DNA of 64,000 bases from Pyrenochaeta sp. MPI-SDFR-AT-0127 (lineage: Eukaryota > Ascomycota > Dothideomycetes > Pleosporales > Cucurbitariaceae), in the NCBI GenBank assembly GCA_020747015.1, contig JAGTJM010000085.1, positions 1 through 64,000 of the forward strand. The letters are read 5' to 3'. Of the stretch, positions 56,001 to 64,000 are shown one piece after another. The translations under genes and the position numbers were made by a program. The notes beneath the pieces were generated by a model. It was not told where the DNA came from, searched no databases, and worked only from the letters and a program-made list of their open reading frames with translations. Each line of letters starts with the position of its first letter. The first letter of the stretch is position 1.

Positions 56001-56505
56001 CACGCGCCACTTCCCGGGGAATAGTTTTTCTGCGTGCCGAAACGCGTTTGAGCAGATCAAGGGCCCTTTGCTTGTGCTTTGATGTTTTTGACTGTGCTGG
56101 TAGGAGATCTTTGGCATCTTTGGCCAGTTCCTCCTCGCCTCCCTCGGTGCTGCTCTCATCGCCATCGATTAGCCCGCCGACAACAAGAGCATCTCCTTCG
56201 CCCGTGTTCGCATCATTAGCAATGCGATCCGCCTCGTATAGTGTCTGAACCCAGATGACGTTGCCGTTAAGTTGGCGGAACTTGGGGATCAGGACTTGGA
56301 TCCGTTCGAGAAAGCCCTTTTTGATGTTGACGGGGAGTCGTCCATCTGGAAGTACAAAGTCGTTCTGTAGTCCAATAACAAGAAGGGCCTGATGGGTCTG
56401 GAAATGAGGTTGGTTCTGGGACACGAGGTCCATCAAGGACGACATTTTGGACACCATTTTGGGTGGAAGGCGCTGCAATCGCCAATGGAAGCGATGTTCA
56501 GCCAC
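53050..56505 (-). CDS. Isochorismatase-like + AlkB dioxygenase + GST-like fusion protein, 1151 aa
   Basis: Single-exon frame. Residues ~35-290 are isochorismatase-like (LLVIGLQNDF with Asp49; IRTTHYSAFQGTNLL; ICGCITNVSVLATVIDAARHG) with an acidic/basic insertion at ~100-185. The usual Lys is Arg215 and the usual nucleophilic Cys is Ser249, so this part is probably not catalytic. A long disordered linker (~300-650) with a poly-Lys cluster suggests nuclear location. Residues ~665-885 form an AlkB-type Fe(II)/2-oxoglutarate dioxygenase: SEHSDKT gives HxD, KWLHGI the distal His, RISLTFRHIGTF the 2OG-binding Arg. Residues ~955-1150 are GST-like (CLSEAKIAY, ASSIVLYLDRYYP, PFIAGRRFSIADCYVWP). The role is likely nucleic-acid dealkylation or demethylation, which is inference. 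The start may be Met21 or Met25 rather than Met1. Confidence 0.9.
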   Translation of the reverse strand: MAEHRFHWRLQRLPPKMVSKMSSLMDLVSQNQPHFQTHQALLVIGLQNDFVLPDGRLPVNIKKGFLERIQVLIPKFRQLNGNVIWVQTLYEADRIANDANTGEGDALVVGGLIDGDESSTEGGEEELAKDAKDLLPAQSKTSKHKQRALDLLKRVSARRKTIPREVARASAEQDDELFLLKTERKTPACVPDTYGAQFADVIARQFELPADMVIRTTHYSAFQGTNLLMTLRAKLVTEVYICGCITNVSVLATVIDAARHGVKINVIEDCLGFRKQARHDLALKRMDEFFDAYLVNSTEILEREPPATPPQKQSTSPNGSRKGSKGSDKPIEALLGKMSLSDDGRPASRTSNPRSPTKVLSGKQRTLSLVSVAESRKTMQSANGSIPEPITEPKSEPKTEPTDKQFADLLVKGATVAGAQEAVPEKEKKETNLVKTKIRMRSKAKKKKKKNGDDSKEKAEAAPADGELSTPARHGTAEPATATNAAKSPPSESQRNPQITKAESTVNLREKDLRQQALKSVASVPVLSTKASGEEKERNRLSDLSDRVRLSLSRAPKPESASESKKGLSSSTTKASSTPAKVQDKSAKQVSTKPSEIVAATSTPPLPAQVPVPKQAELQAPTRSAPSVPAPPAKPSTMAKGSKLQSLATLPVLGPEDTIAEGDSRIIDFFPADLLHPTDPSKPLKDLIFTQLYNEVRWQKMLHQQGEVPRLVCCQGAFGEDGSMPVYRHPTDQTLPLLHFSPKVQVIRKQAEKLVGHPLNHVLIQLYRSGNDYISEHSDKTLDIVKDSSIVNVSFGAQRTMRLRTKKNSTSKTEEEKKDDDSQRITQRVAMPHNSMFVLGLKSNEKWLHGIMADKRLASERSEPETAYNGIRISLTFRHIGTFLDAKESTIWGQGATAKDQRDAADVINGDEEENERLIRAFSRENHQNEFPWDEHYGAGFDVLHLHPPPADQPVLFASNNSIETRQAQMCLSEAKIAYTVVDAPALEKAFEVDRQVAFRDNDALHTEVSMASSIVLYLDRYYPFDRDDRSKPCIAAAYPTMILAAGLMKAWVNRGVPTYFSEFKTVLAILEEQLATEGGPFIAGRRFSIADCYVWPIIDEVLGGWEGWSEEAYPCLSSYYKTTWKKKACVKKLREKLPEIGNSVDSKEKK

Positions 56506-57238
56506 GCACAGTCGAAGGATCGAAATTGATCAGGGGTTGAGCATTGGGGCACAGCGGACTCCCACGGCAACAGTCTATTCGTCGGATTATACGAGCTTAA
56601 CGGAGTATGCGAGAGTAAAGCCGGGGGCTCGAAAGATGGAACGACGTCTGCATAGAACGTTGAAGCCGCTACATAGTCGGTGCAAGGTACACGGAAGCAA
56701 ATTGAGTAACCAAGACTAGTTCAACGACATGTATTAGAAAAACAGAAGGAATAATTCGCGATGCTTCAGCTTGCAGGGCCGGCCAAGTTTAAGTGGTTGC
56801 GCTGCAGCATGCGTTGCGCTGGGCTTTGGACGTCTATGAGGTGACGAGGATTTGTGGTGGTGGTTCCTCCACATAACCCTGGTCGTTGGCCCCCGCCATT
56901 AGCGCGGGGCGCGAGACAGCGCCGCAATATCTCCAGTCTGAATCCTGGAAGCGTGCCATTATCCGCAAGGCACATGCCTCTCCATACGTCGCTTGTTACC
57001 TGAGGCTAGGCGTCGTTTGTGTGGGCCCATCGCCGAGTTACCCTGAAAGAATCCTACGGCTCATATTCAATCTACGGCACCGGGCCTCTGAGCAGACCAG
57101 CACAGCGTTTCCCAGGGCCTTATTCGTCACCGTATGACGAGGCGCGATCAGGGAATGGGCATCATGGCCGATGTTGGACCACATGATGTTCCATCGTCGC
57201 CTTCGCCGGGCCCAGCATGTTGGTCGTGATATCTGTGC
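56506..57238. other. Intergenic, promoter side of the fusion gene
   Basis: 733 bp between the fusion gene start and the 3' end of the HMCES gene. No gene supported. Confidence 0.5.
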
Positions 57239-58857
57239 TCATTTGTTGCTGAAAAAGGATGTAATCTTCCTCGAACCGTCAGCCTTGGAAGGGGTCTTTG
57301 CTGCACTCCCGTTACTTGTGGCGCTTCTGGTACCTTGCTTCTTCGCCGGTGTTGCTGGCTTTTTCGCAGGACTCTTTGTTGGAGATGCAAACCTGGTAGG
57401 CTTGCTGCGCTTTGCTTGTGGGCCGGCATCTGCTGTGCCACCCTGGACATGCTCTTCGCTGCGTTCTCGCTTGATACCTTTTGGCTCATCGCCGAGGTGC
57501 GAGTTTGTCTCCACTGGAACAGGTAATGGCGCGTTATCTTCGGTACCTTCCACACGGTCTGCTGTTGCACGAGACTCATTGATGTCGTGTTCGACTTTAA
57601 TATCGCCCTTTTCGTCTGTCGAGGTCACCAAGTCCCGCTCGGCTTTGCTGACAGCGTGCTCGTCGGGTTCGGATTTGGCTGCTTTTCTTTGGTTACCGAA
57701 GAAGTTTGCGATATTATTCTTGTTGGCGGCGCTGTTGATTGGGACCAGGAAGGAGGGCGAGTTGTTGCCCACCTTGCCTACGTCTTTGCTGACGGGATAA
57801 CACTCGAGCTGGCCGCCATACGGCTGCAGGAGATCTTGCAAGTCTTTGCTCCACTCTGTGCGGCTTGGGTCCAGCCAGGTGCGAATGGCATCTGATCCAT
57901 TGTCGAAGATGACAGGCATGCGGTCGTGGAGGAAGTTGAGCTGCTTGTTCGAGTCGGTAGTAATGATGGCGTAGGTGAAGAGCTTCTCGCTAGAGTCTAG
58001 GCGACTGTCAGTACACCCACAGTAGGTACACAGGGCAGGGCAAACGTGGCACGCTGGCTTGCAACCGGGAAATGCTCGCTCCACAACATATAGGCCGCAA
58101 TACACCATTGGGCGTCGGCAATGTAACGTGACAGGGTGGTTGGTCTGCGCCGCAATCTGCAGCAAAGCAGACGCGCCACCTCCCAGTTTCTCAAGGCGTG
58201 CGGACGAAGACGGCACTCACCCTCGAATTGAACGCAATCCCAGAGACCCGCAAAGCACATGAGCTGGCCATCCTTGCGCTTTGTGAAGTGTGGCAGCTTC
58301 TCTTTTCCGTTGTTCTTCTTGAGCCACTCGTAGAAGCCCTGTGCCACGATGATGCACCGCTTTTTCTTCTTCATGGTTGTCCACATGCCGCGGTCTTCAA
58401 TGAGGGAGTCGTCGCGGCAGTTGATGGTCTTCATCTTGGAGGCATAATCCGGGTTGCGCTTGGTCCAGAATGGCACAAGACCTATCGCAGCTGTAAGGAG
58501 TGGTATTCACGAGAGCACACCGGGAGAAGCAACCCACCCCATTGCATCGACTGCAGCTTGTACTTGGTGTTGCCAATCACACCTTGGTCCTTGACCTCTG
58601 CCTCACTTTCCTGCTTGTCTTGCTGCTGGCCGCCATGGTCGGGACCGTCTGCCCGGTATACGAGGCCGTGATATCCTGGGGCAAAGTTGTAGCTCTGGCG
58701 TACATGCCCGTCCTCTGGTGCCTCTTCCACCGGCATCTGCGCATTCTCCAGCTGTTGGCGGACTTCGGAGGGCCGCTGTGCACACTGTTAGCTCCACTAT
58801 ACTGTAGAACACGTGATGTTGCATGCTCACCAGGGCCAGCGCATACCGGCCGCACAT
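57239..58857 (-). CDS. SRAP-domain abasic-site processing protein (HMCES/YedK family), 427 aa
   Basis: Exons 58831-58857, 58538-58775, 58221-58481 and 57239-57996, with introns of 55, 56 and 224 bp. The first exon encodes only MCGRYALAL, supplying catalytic Cys2. Then come SYNFAPGYHGLV, MQWGLVPFWTKRN, KTINCRDDSL, RCIIVAQGFYEWLKKN (active-site Glu), GLWDCVQFE, and TYAIITTDSNKQLNFLHDR, MPVIF with the conserved His. The SRAP domain covers ~1-270. The family crosslinks to abasic sites in single-stranded DNA to protect forks. The tail is disordered, basic and SPTKSPAKK-rich, ending KITSFFSNK, a PIP-box-like motif, with a second one (NIANFFGNQ) after the domain. Divergent from the Mgr3-like gene. 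Confidence 0.93.
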
Positions 58858-59083
58858 GTTGCCGCACTTCAGGACATTGTATGAGGGCACGAGGTTTACT
58901 GCGGGAAGGGCGACTGAAGGCGGCGCGTCAATGATTGGCTACGTCATACGAGCGAACGTTCAGCCTTACGCGGAGCTCCAACGCGCGACGGCCGCTAAAA
59001 AGTTCGTCCCCGTCATTCACTCGACCATAACTATAGGCAGTCGCCATATCACACATCAACCTGCCTCTGTCCAGCAGCGCGTC
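58858..59083. promoter_or_regulatory. Short bidirectional promoter region
   Basis: Only 226 bp separate the HMCES start (minus) and the Mgr3-like start (plus), so the two must share regulatory DNA. No specific site is identified. Confidence 0.5.
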
Positions 59084-60528
59084 ATGTTCAGCAGATCAGT
59101 GCCCCGTGCTGTGCCCCGGATAAGCGCATTCACACAATGCGAGGCCCAGTCGTCGATACACCAATTCGCAAAGCTTCCGTCGAGAACATGTCGAACAGTG
59201 CCGCAACCCTTGGGACGACGCCATGGCTCCACCATGCGTGACCAGTTCCGACAACAGTTCTACAGGAGCCCAATAATGTTTCCTTTTGCGATTGGAGCGT
59301 AAGAAACAGAATGCACAACCTACATGCTTAAGCTAAACGCCACCAGCATCGCCATCGTCTCCGGTATCTGCTTCCTCTACATCCCATGGTACTACAAGAA
59401 CATAATCATAAAACCTTATCACAACTTCCCCGAACCCGTCGCAAAGAAGCTTCGCAAAGCCCTCTTCTACAGCCGTGGCCAATGGCTCGACATCCGCGAA
59501 GCGAACAAGCACTTCCGTCAGGCACTGGCATTGGCTGACGAGCTCGGCATGGACCCCTTCAGCGACGAGATCATGGGCGTTAAATACACAATTGCTGCCC
59601 TGTTTGAAGATGCGGGCTACTACAGTCTGGCCATCGATGTCTTGGAGATCATGCGCGCCGACTGCCAGACTTGGGTCAACGACTTCTCCGACAAGCATTG
59701 GCATACAGGGAATAGAAGCAGAGTGAAGAAGAATATGGTGCAAATCAATCTCAAGCTGGGACAACTGTACGATACAAGATACGTAAATGAGCCCGAGAAT
59801 GCTGAGAAGAGACTGGTGGAAGCTGTAGAGAGTGCCCTCAGCGAAAAGCAAAGAAGAGAAAGGGAAGGCCTTAAGACAGGAGAGGGCCCATGGTTGACAG
59901 ACGATGAGATGGGTGGCACATTAGAAGGTACGCCATTACTGAATTCACAGTCGGATATACTCGCAATATGCTAATCAAAAACAGCTCTTGGAACACATTA
60001 CGAGCAATTCGACTCGCACTACTTAGCAGCACCACTATTCGTCAAAGCACTTGAGCTATGCTCACCAAAGTCATGTCACAGTGTCGTGCTAAGTAAGCTT
60101 TCCCTGACCACGTTATATCCGCCTGAGCTAACATCGCCGCAGTGAACAACATCTCAACATGCCTCGTGCAACAAAATCCTCCCTCCTCCTCTGCCATCAC
60201 AATGTCCTCCGCACCTTCCGACTTCCCCGTCACAAACACTGCACCCCGTGCCCTCCTCATCGACCAAGCACGACAATGGGCAACAAAAGCCCTGGTACAC
60301 GCAAACACGATCAAAGCACCAGACAGAAATGAAGAATGCGACGTAGGATGTGCAGTCGCAACACACAACCTTGGCGAATTCCTTGAAATGGAGGGGAAGA
60401 TCAAAGAGGCTAAACAACAGTACCAAGAAGCTGCCAGCCTGGCCAAATCCATGGGGTTTGCAGATGGGCAGGCAAATGCGAGGGCGGGGTTGAGAAGATT
60501 GATGGAGTTGGAGAAGAACGGTTCATAA
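59084..60528 (+). CDS. Mitochondrial inner-membrane TPR protein, Mgr3-like, 429 aa
   Basis: Exons 59084-59298, 59347-59927, 59985-60092 and 60143-60528, with introns of 48, 57 and 50 bp. The true start is 59084, not the in-frame ATG at 59324, which lies inside the first intron. Exon 1 encodes an Arg-rich, acid-poor mitochondrial presequence (MFSRSVPRAVPRISAF, RRHGSTMR). After splicing a single membrane segment AIAIVSGICFLYIPWYY is formed. TPR-like helices follow (EANKHFRQALALADELGMD, AALFEDAGYYSLAIDVLEIM, QINLKLGQLYD, HNLGEFLEMEGKIKEAKQQY). Presequence, one TM and TPRs match Mgr3, an adaptor of the i-AAA protease in yeast. The specific role here is inference. Confidence 0.82.
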
Positions 60529-62576
60529 GTGGGGATGAATATGTAGCTTCATCTCTCTATCGGTGTAAGATATGAAATGATTAGAGGCGAGTGCATAGCT
60601 TACGTATCCATGACCTATCTTCATGATCTTCCGAAGAGCTTGTGGGTCTACCAGCGATATAACTCTTCTTAGCGTCCACTCTCTCCATGAGATTGTGAAA
60701 GTGAAGGTAAAGCACCAGGCCAAAGGAGGACTTCGAGAGGACTTAGCTCTAAAACGAATAAAAGCTTGCTCTCTTTCAAACCGGCCACTTCATTTTGGAC
60801 TTCTGTGAGCCTTGAGACTGCTCTGAATAACATGCTGTCACTAGAGAATATGCGCCGTTTTGGGTTCTAGGTATAGGAATAGGCTGACGAGTGGAAGGCA
60901 TCATTGGTAAAACGCGGCTAGACGGAATCGTCCTTTACATTTTGCGCCAACAGCTGCCGTTAGATAGGCTCCAGGAGATTTTTAACGAATCTCAGAACTC
61001 CGGCATGTTTGACAAGTTAGTCGCATTCAGCAAAATCAAAAATTCCACCAGGAAGCTTTCGGATTTCGTTTAGAGCGATTAAATTACCGGAAAAGTCTCC
61101 GTGCTTTGCGGTCGACTATTAAGAAGAAAGGCAGGTGTCACTAGTATGAGACACACTTGTGGTCGCAAGAGAGCGGCGGATTTCATTGTAGAATGCGAAG
61201 CATCTCCCAGAATCCATAAACAGGAGAACTACCTCGGTGATAACTTCGATTCATAATGCAACCTTGTTCTTCCCCGCTCTACAACCTGAGTTAGATTTCG
61301 CATCTTGGATCCACTCTTTATTCGTAACATTTCAAGAGAAGCTCCAAGACTCCAGTTACAGTCCAACACTATATCGATACTCCATGTTGGGATTGAATCT
61401 AGACCATTAAAAACAATGACACAATATACTAACTTCGCATGAAGCGACCTCATCCCTTGAGTGGGTGCATATATTATACCCAGAAATGTATCAAGTAACA
61501 GACCCAAAGATTGCAGGCACAGGCATTGTCGTTGAAAAGTTTCCAGAGCAAGAGTTCTCATTCCCATAAAGCGTTTACATGTTTCCGTTTTGCTGCAGTG
61601 TCATCAAATAGGAAAGTTCGACCAGAGGGTTGGAATACTTAAAAGCGCTAATAGCCCTCCGTTATCTCCTCACGTAGCTGTCTCGTGAAGCCTCGCTTTA
61701 TTCTTTATTTGTTTTCTTACTCCATCCTACCTTTTGGAGTTGGTTGCATCAGCTTAAGCATAGCATACGCAAGCAAATCACATAATACATCTGCAATCAC
61801 TGCCCAGCACAAAGCATGGGATATCTTCAAAACGTCAAAGACCACTGTCTATGCAGATTTAATGATAGTGTGATAAAGGGGTGGCCATGCTGATTCTGCT
61901 CAACAGCGAGACAATTATCTACTCAGGACCATGAAGTCGAGTGGAACGTGGAAGGATGCCAAATTTGTTACTACACAAATTAAGTCTCGTCTCATCCGTC
62001 ACCAAGGCGATGTACCCAATCTACCACTCCCAGCAAAAATCCTAGCACGTTGCTCCTCCATAATGTTAATGTCTATACGGATATGGATGGATTCCTACTC
62101 CGCACAAGTCCAATTACGTGGCACCTGGAGCCCCTCGTGTTCACAGCCTTCGATAGCGTAGATACACACACACACACACACACCGGAGCACAATTCAAAT
62201 CTTCAGAAATAATTCATTCATGTGAGAAATATCGTGAAAAGGTGGTGGGTATGCATTAAAATAGTTTCTCTGCGCTTTCTTTCCTTCTATTTCCCCGCGC
62301 CACCCAGTGGCCTTCCTAGGCGGGGAAACCGAAAGGAAAAAACAAAGAGGAGCGCTGAAAGTGAGGTATATATCTAATTTCGTTACGAATGAAGGAGGAA
62401 GAGGAAGAAGAAGAAGTAGTAAGAACATTCCTCTTTCTGTCATGTTTGTGCAAAAAGTGTCCAGATAGGTGGCAAGTTATACACAGCTCCGATATATGTA
62501 TGTGGCATATGTCACCATGTTCGGAGAATTTTTTTGCCATATTTACTCCTCTGCGTCTGTGTTGTTACGCTGAAAT
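60529..62576. other. Intergenic, ~2 kb, with a (CA)n microsatellite
   Basis: No supported gene. A CA dinucleotide run of about ten units lies at 62,163-62,182. A GA-rich stretch follows at 62,390-62,420. Frames are short and featureless. Confidence 0.5.
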
Positions 62577-64000
62577 CTACGAGACGTTGGCGTTGTTTGT
62601 GCTGACGGTTCTCTTCCATCCACCCCATGCCCATCCGCCTACGGCAGCGGCTACGCCAGCACCTGAAGCTGGGTCCTTGGGAGTCGGACTCGGCGTTACT
62701 GCAGAGGGTGTGGTGACGGGTGATTGTCCGCTGATAACTCGCTTCATACCCTCAAACTTGCTCCTGAACTCTTCCAGCTCTTGCTTCGCAACGGCTTCTG
62801 CAGTTTTTGCGTTGACAAGCTCGAGCAGTAGCGCCTCATTGTCAGCTGGAGTCAGATTTTCCGTTGCCAGCACACTTTGCGTAGCCAGCGATGAGGAGCG
62901 TTTGCTGAAGATGGTGGCTGGCGGTGGGATGGATTTTTGGGAGGGTGTGCGTCCGAGTCTGAATTCCCGTAGTCCTCCAGTCGAGCTATCCGCAGTTGTG
63001 GAGCGAGACAAAGTAGGTGGCGTGTCTGGTGCCGGAACATCTACGCCAGTCCATGATGCTACTGCGGAAGTCTTGCGTGCATTTACGCGTAAATCCTGAA
63101 TCATTTTCTCTTTTTGTTGATTCTGGTTGTACGAGTCCTGGAGGCGTTGTCTTGTATCCTTTAGTGCTTCGCGGGCTACCTGAAGTTCGGCATCCCGATC
63201 GTTAAGGTCGCGGGCGAGTGACTGTGCGCGCAGTGTTTCTGAATTGAGTTGCTCTTTCGTACGTGACAAGTTCTCTCGTAGTATCTCTTTGGTCTCGAAC
63301 ATGGACGATGCGCGGTGATGTGTTTGCGCTAATGGGAAGCGCTGGTCCAATACCTCCACAATCTCTGCCGTTTCTTCCGGCAAATCGGCGGTGGCGGTCT
63401 CACTGGGTGGTGGAACTGCGGTAGCGGCCGTGATGGTCGTTCTTCTTCTCGATTGTCGCGTTGACGGGGCGGAAAGTGTGGACGTCTTCTTTCGAACCTT
63501 GTCGACTAATGTTCGCACAACACGGTGATCTTCTTTCCTATCTTCGCGTTGCTTCTGCAGGGCAGCCTCCAACTCGCTGTTCTGCCTTTGCAACTGGCTC
63601 ACTGACATCAGCAGCTGCTCGATCTGGTAATGCAGGTCTCGGTCTTTGGCGGAGTGTCCCATAGCAACCGATCCGTGGCCAGACTTTAGTGACATGACGT
63701 CTGCGCTCGAGCCACGCGAGAGGTCGGTCAGAGCGGTACTTTGGGTCGCAGCCGATGCGTCTGACTCAGCAGTTGAGTTGAGTGTTGATGCGAGGCTCTG
63801 TTTCGAAGCTGATCGTCGTAAGAAACTGACCGGCCGTGACGGCGCCGAAAGACCCGGACTCAGAGACATTGACTTGGTCGAAGAATTGGAGGGGCCCCAC
63901 AAGCGGCCGAGGAAGGACGTCGCAGATTTCTGCACCTGCTGCTTTGACGAATCCTTCTCCTGCGCCTCTTTGTACTGTTGTTCTAACCCCTGCAACCTCT
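62577..64000 (-). CDS. C-terminal part of a coiled-coil protein, runs off the right edge
   Basis: The frame is open from the stop at 62577 to the window end, and its first in-frame codons are not ATG, so the gene continues to the right. About 474 residues are visible: a Ser-rich linker, a heptad-rich segment (DLHYQIEQLLMSVSQLQRQ, NSELEAALQKQREDRKEDH), a second long coiled coil (ILRENLSRTKEQLNSE, LARDLNDRDAELQVAREAL), a Ser/Thr-rich part, a third short coil (ELVNAKTAEAVAKQELEEF), and a Gly/Trp-rich end (AAVGGWAWGGWKR). Catalytic domains, if any, lie outside. It could be a trafficking or TBC-type protein, but nothing visible decides this. Confidence 0.75.
   Translation of the reverse strand, partial: RLQGLEQQYKEAQEKDSSKQQVQKSATSFLGRLWGPSNSSTKSMSLSPGLSAPSRPVSFLRRSASKQSLASTLNSTAESDASAATQSTALTDLSRGSSADVMSLKSGHGSVAMGHSAKDRDLHYQIEQLLMSVSQLQRQNSELEAALQKQREDRKEDHRVVRTLVDKVRKKTSTLSAPSTRQSRRRTTITAATAVPPPSETATADLPEETAEIVEVLDQRFPLAQTHHRASSMFETKEILRENLSRTKEQLNSETLRAQSLARDLNDRDAELQVAREALKDTRQRLQDSYNQNQQKEKMIQDLRVNARKTSAVASWTGVDVPAPDTPPTLSRSTTADSSTGGLREFRLGRTPSQKSIPPPATIFSKRSSSLATQSVLATENLTPADNEALLLELVNAKTAEAVAKQELEEFRSKFEGMKRVISGQSPVTTPSAVTPSPTPKDPASGAGVAAAVGGWAWGGWKRTVSTNNANVS

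Noticed and set aside
57997..58220. Possible snoRNA in the 224-bp third intron of the HMCES gene
   Set aside because: No convincing C and D box pair or rRNA-complementary guide was found.
62163..62182. CA dinucleotide run, considered as a telomere-like or CRISPR-like repeat
   Set aside because: It is a plain microsatellite. No spaced direct repeats of CRISPR type occur in the window, and the host is a eukaryote.
1..64000. tRNA and rRNA genes
   Set aside because: No cloverleaf with A and B box promoters, and no rRNA-like stretch, was recognised. A covariance-model scan would be decisive.

Overview
The window looks like a chromosomal segment of a filamentous ascomycete, most likely a dothideomycete of the Pleosporales type (inference). 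Evidence: short spliceosomal introns of about 40-70 bp with CTGAC/CTAAC-like branch sites, a class I hydrophobin, a HET-domain gene, an Mgr3-like TPR protein, and AT-rich blocks whose sequence is almost pure T/A with very few CA or TG dinucleotides. That is the footprint of repeat-induced point mutation (RIP). Nearly all genes needed splicing by eye. Where exon coordinates are given, the joined exons keep an open frame.

Layout. 1-1,430: decayed hAT transposase. 1,600-1,800: methyltransferase fragment. 3,140-4,241: secreted Cys-rich protein. 4,380-11,280: heavily RIPped block holding a minus-strand Ty3/Gypsy relic, a long inverted repeat and a pair of differently RIPped direct repeats. 11,415-11,796: hydrophobin. 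13,600-19,700: gene graveyard with a TPR relic, a 131-bp inverted repeat, an intact 71-residue defensin-like secreted peptide gene, a start-less Cys ORF, a pogo-like relic, and a nucleoside-phosphorylase/NACHT (NLR-like) pseudogene followed by a Tc1/mariner-type transposase relic. 19,945-26,940: accessory genes, namely a nine-exon LaeA-like methyltransferase divergent from a cytochrome P450, then a HET-domain gene. 27,432-28,092: T1-like ribonuclease-fold gene with no visible start codon. 28,987-30,705: tail-anchored fatty aldehyde dehydrogenase. 31,809-33,440: unknown basic protein. 33,441-36,829: long gene-poor gap. 36,830-39,841: large secreted Leu/Pro/Thr repeat protein.

From about 42 kb onward the sequence becomes a dense housekeeping region. 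It holds an NDUFAF2-like complex I assembly factor divergent from a calponin-homology protein, U1 snRNP C, an NmrA/SDR-like protein, RACK1/Cpc2 with a likely U24-type box C/D snoRNA in its third intron, and a peroxisomal dienoyl-CoA isomerase ending in SKL. It also holds a three-domain fusion (isochorismatase-like + AlkB + GST-like), an HMCES/SRAP protein divergent from the Mgr3-like mitochondrial TPR protein, and the C-terminal part of a coiled-coil protein running off the right edge.

The overall picture is a two-compartment arrangement. The left half is repeat-rich and carries candidate secreted effectors, decayed immunity-type genes and secondary-metabolism-type enzymes. The right half is conserved and gene-dense. 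The most unusual single item is the isochorismatase-AlkB-GST fusion, whose isochorismatase part appears to lack the usual catalytic Lys and Cys.
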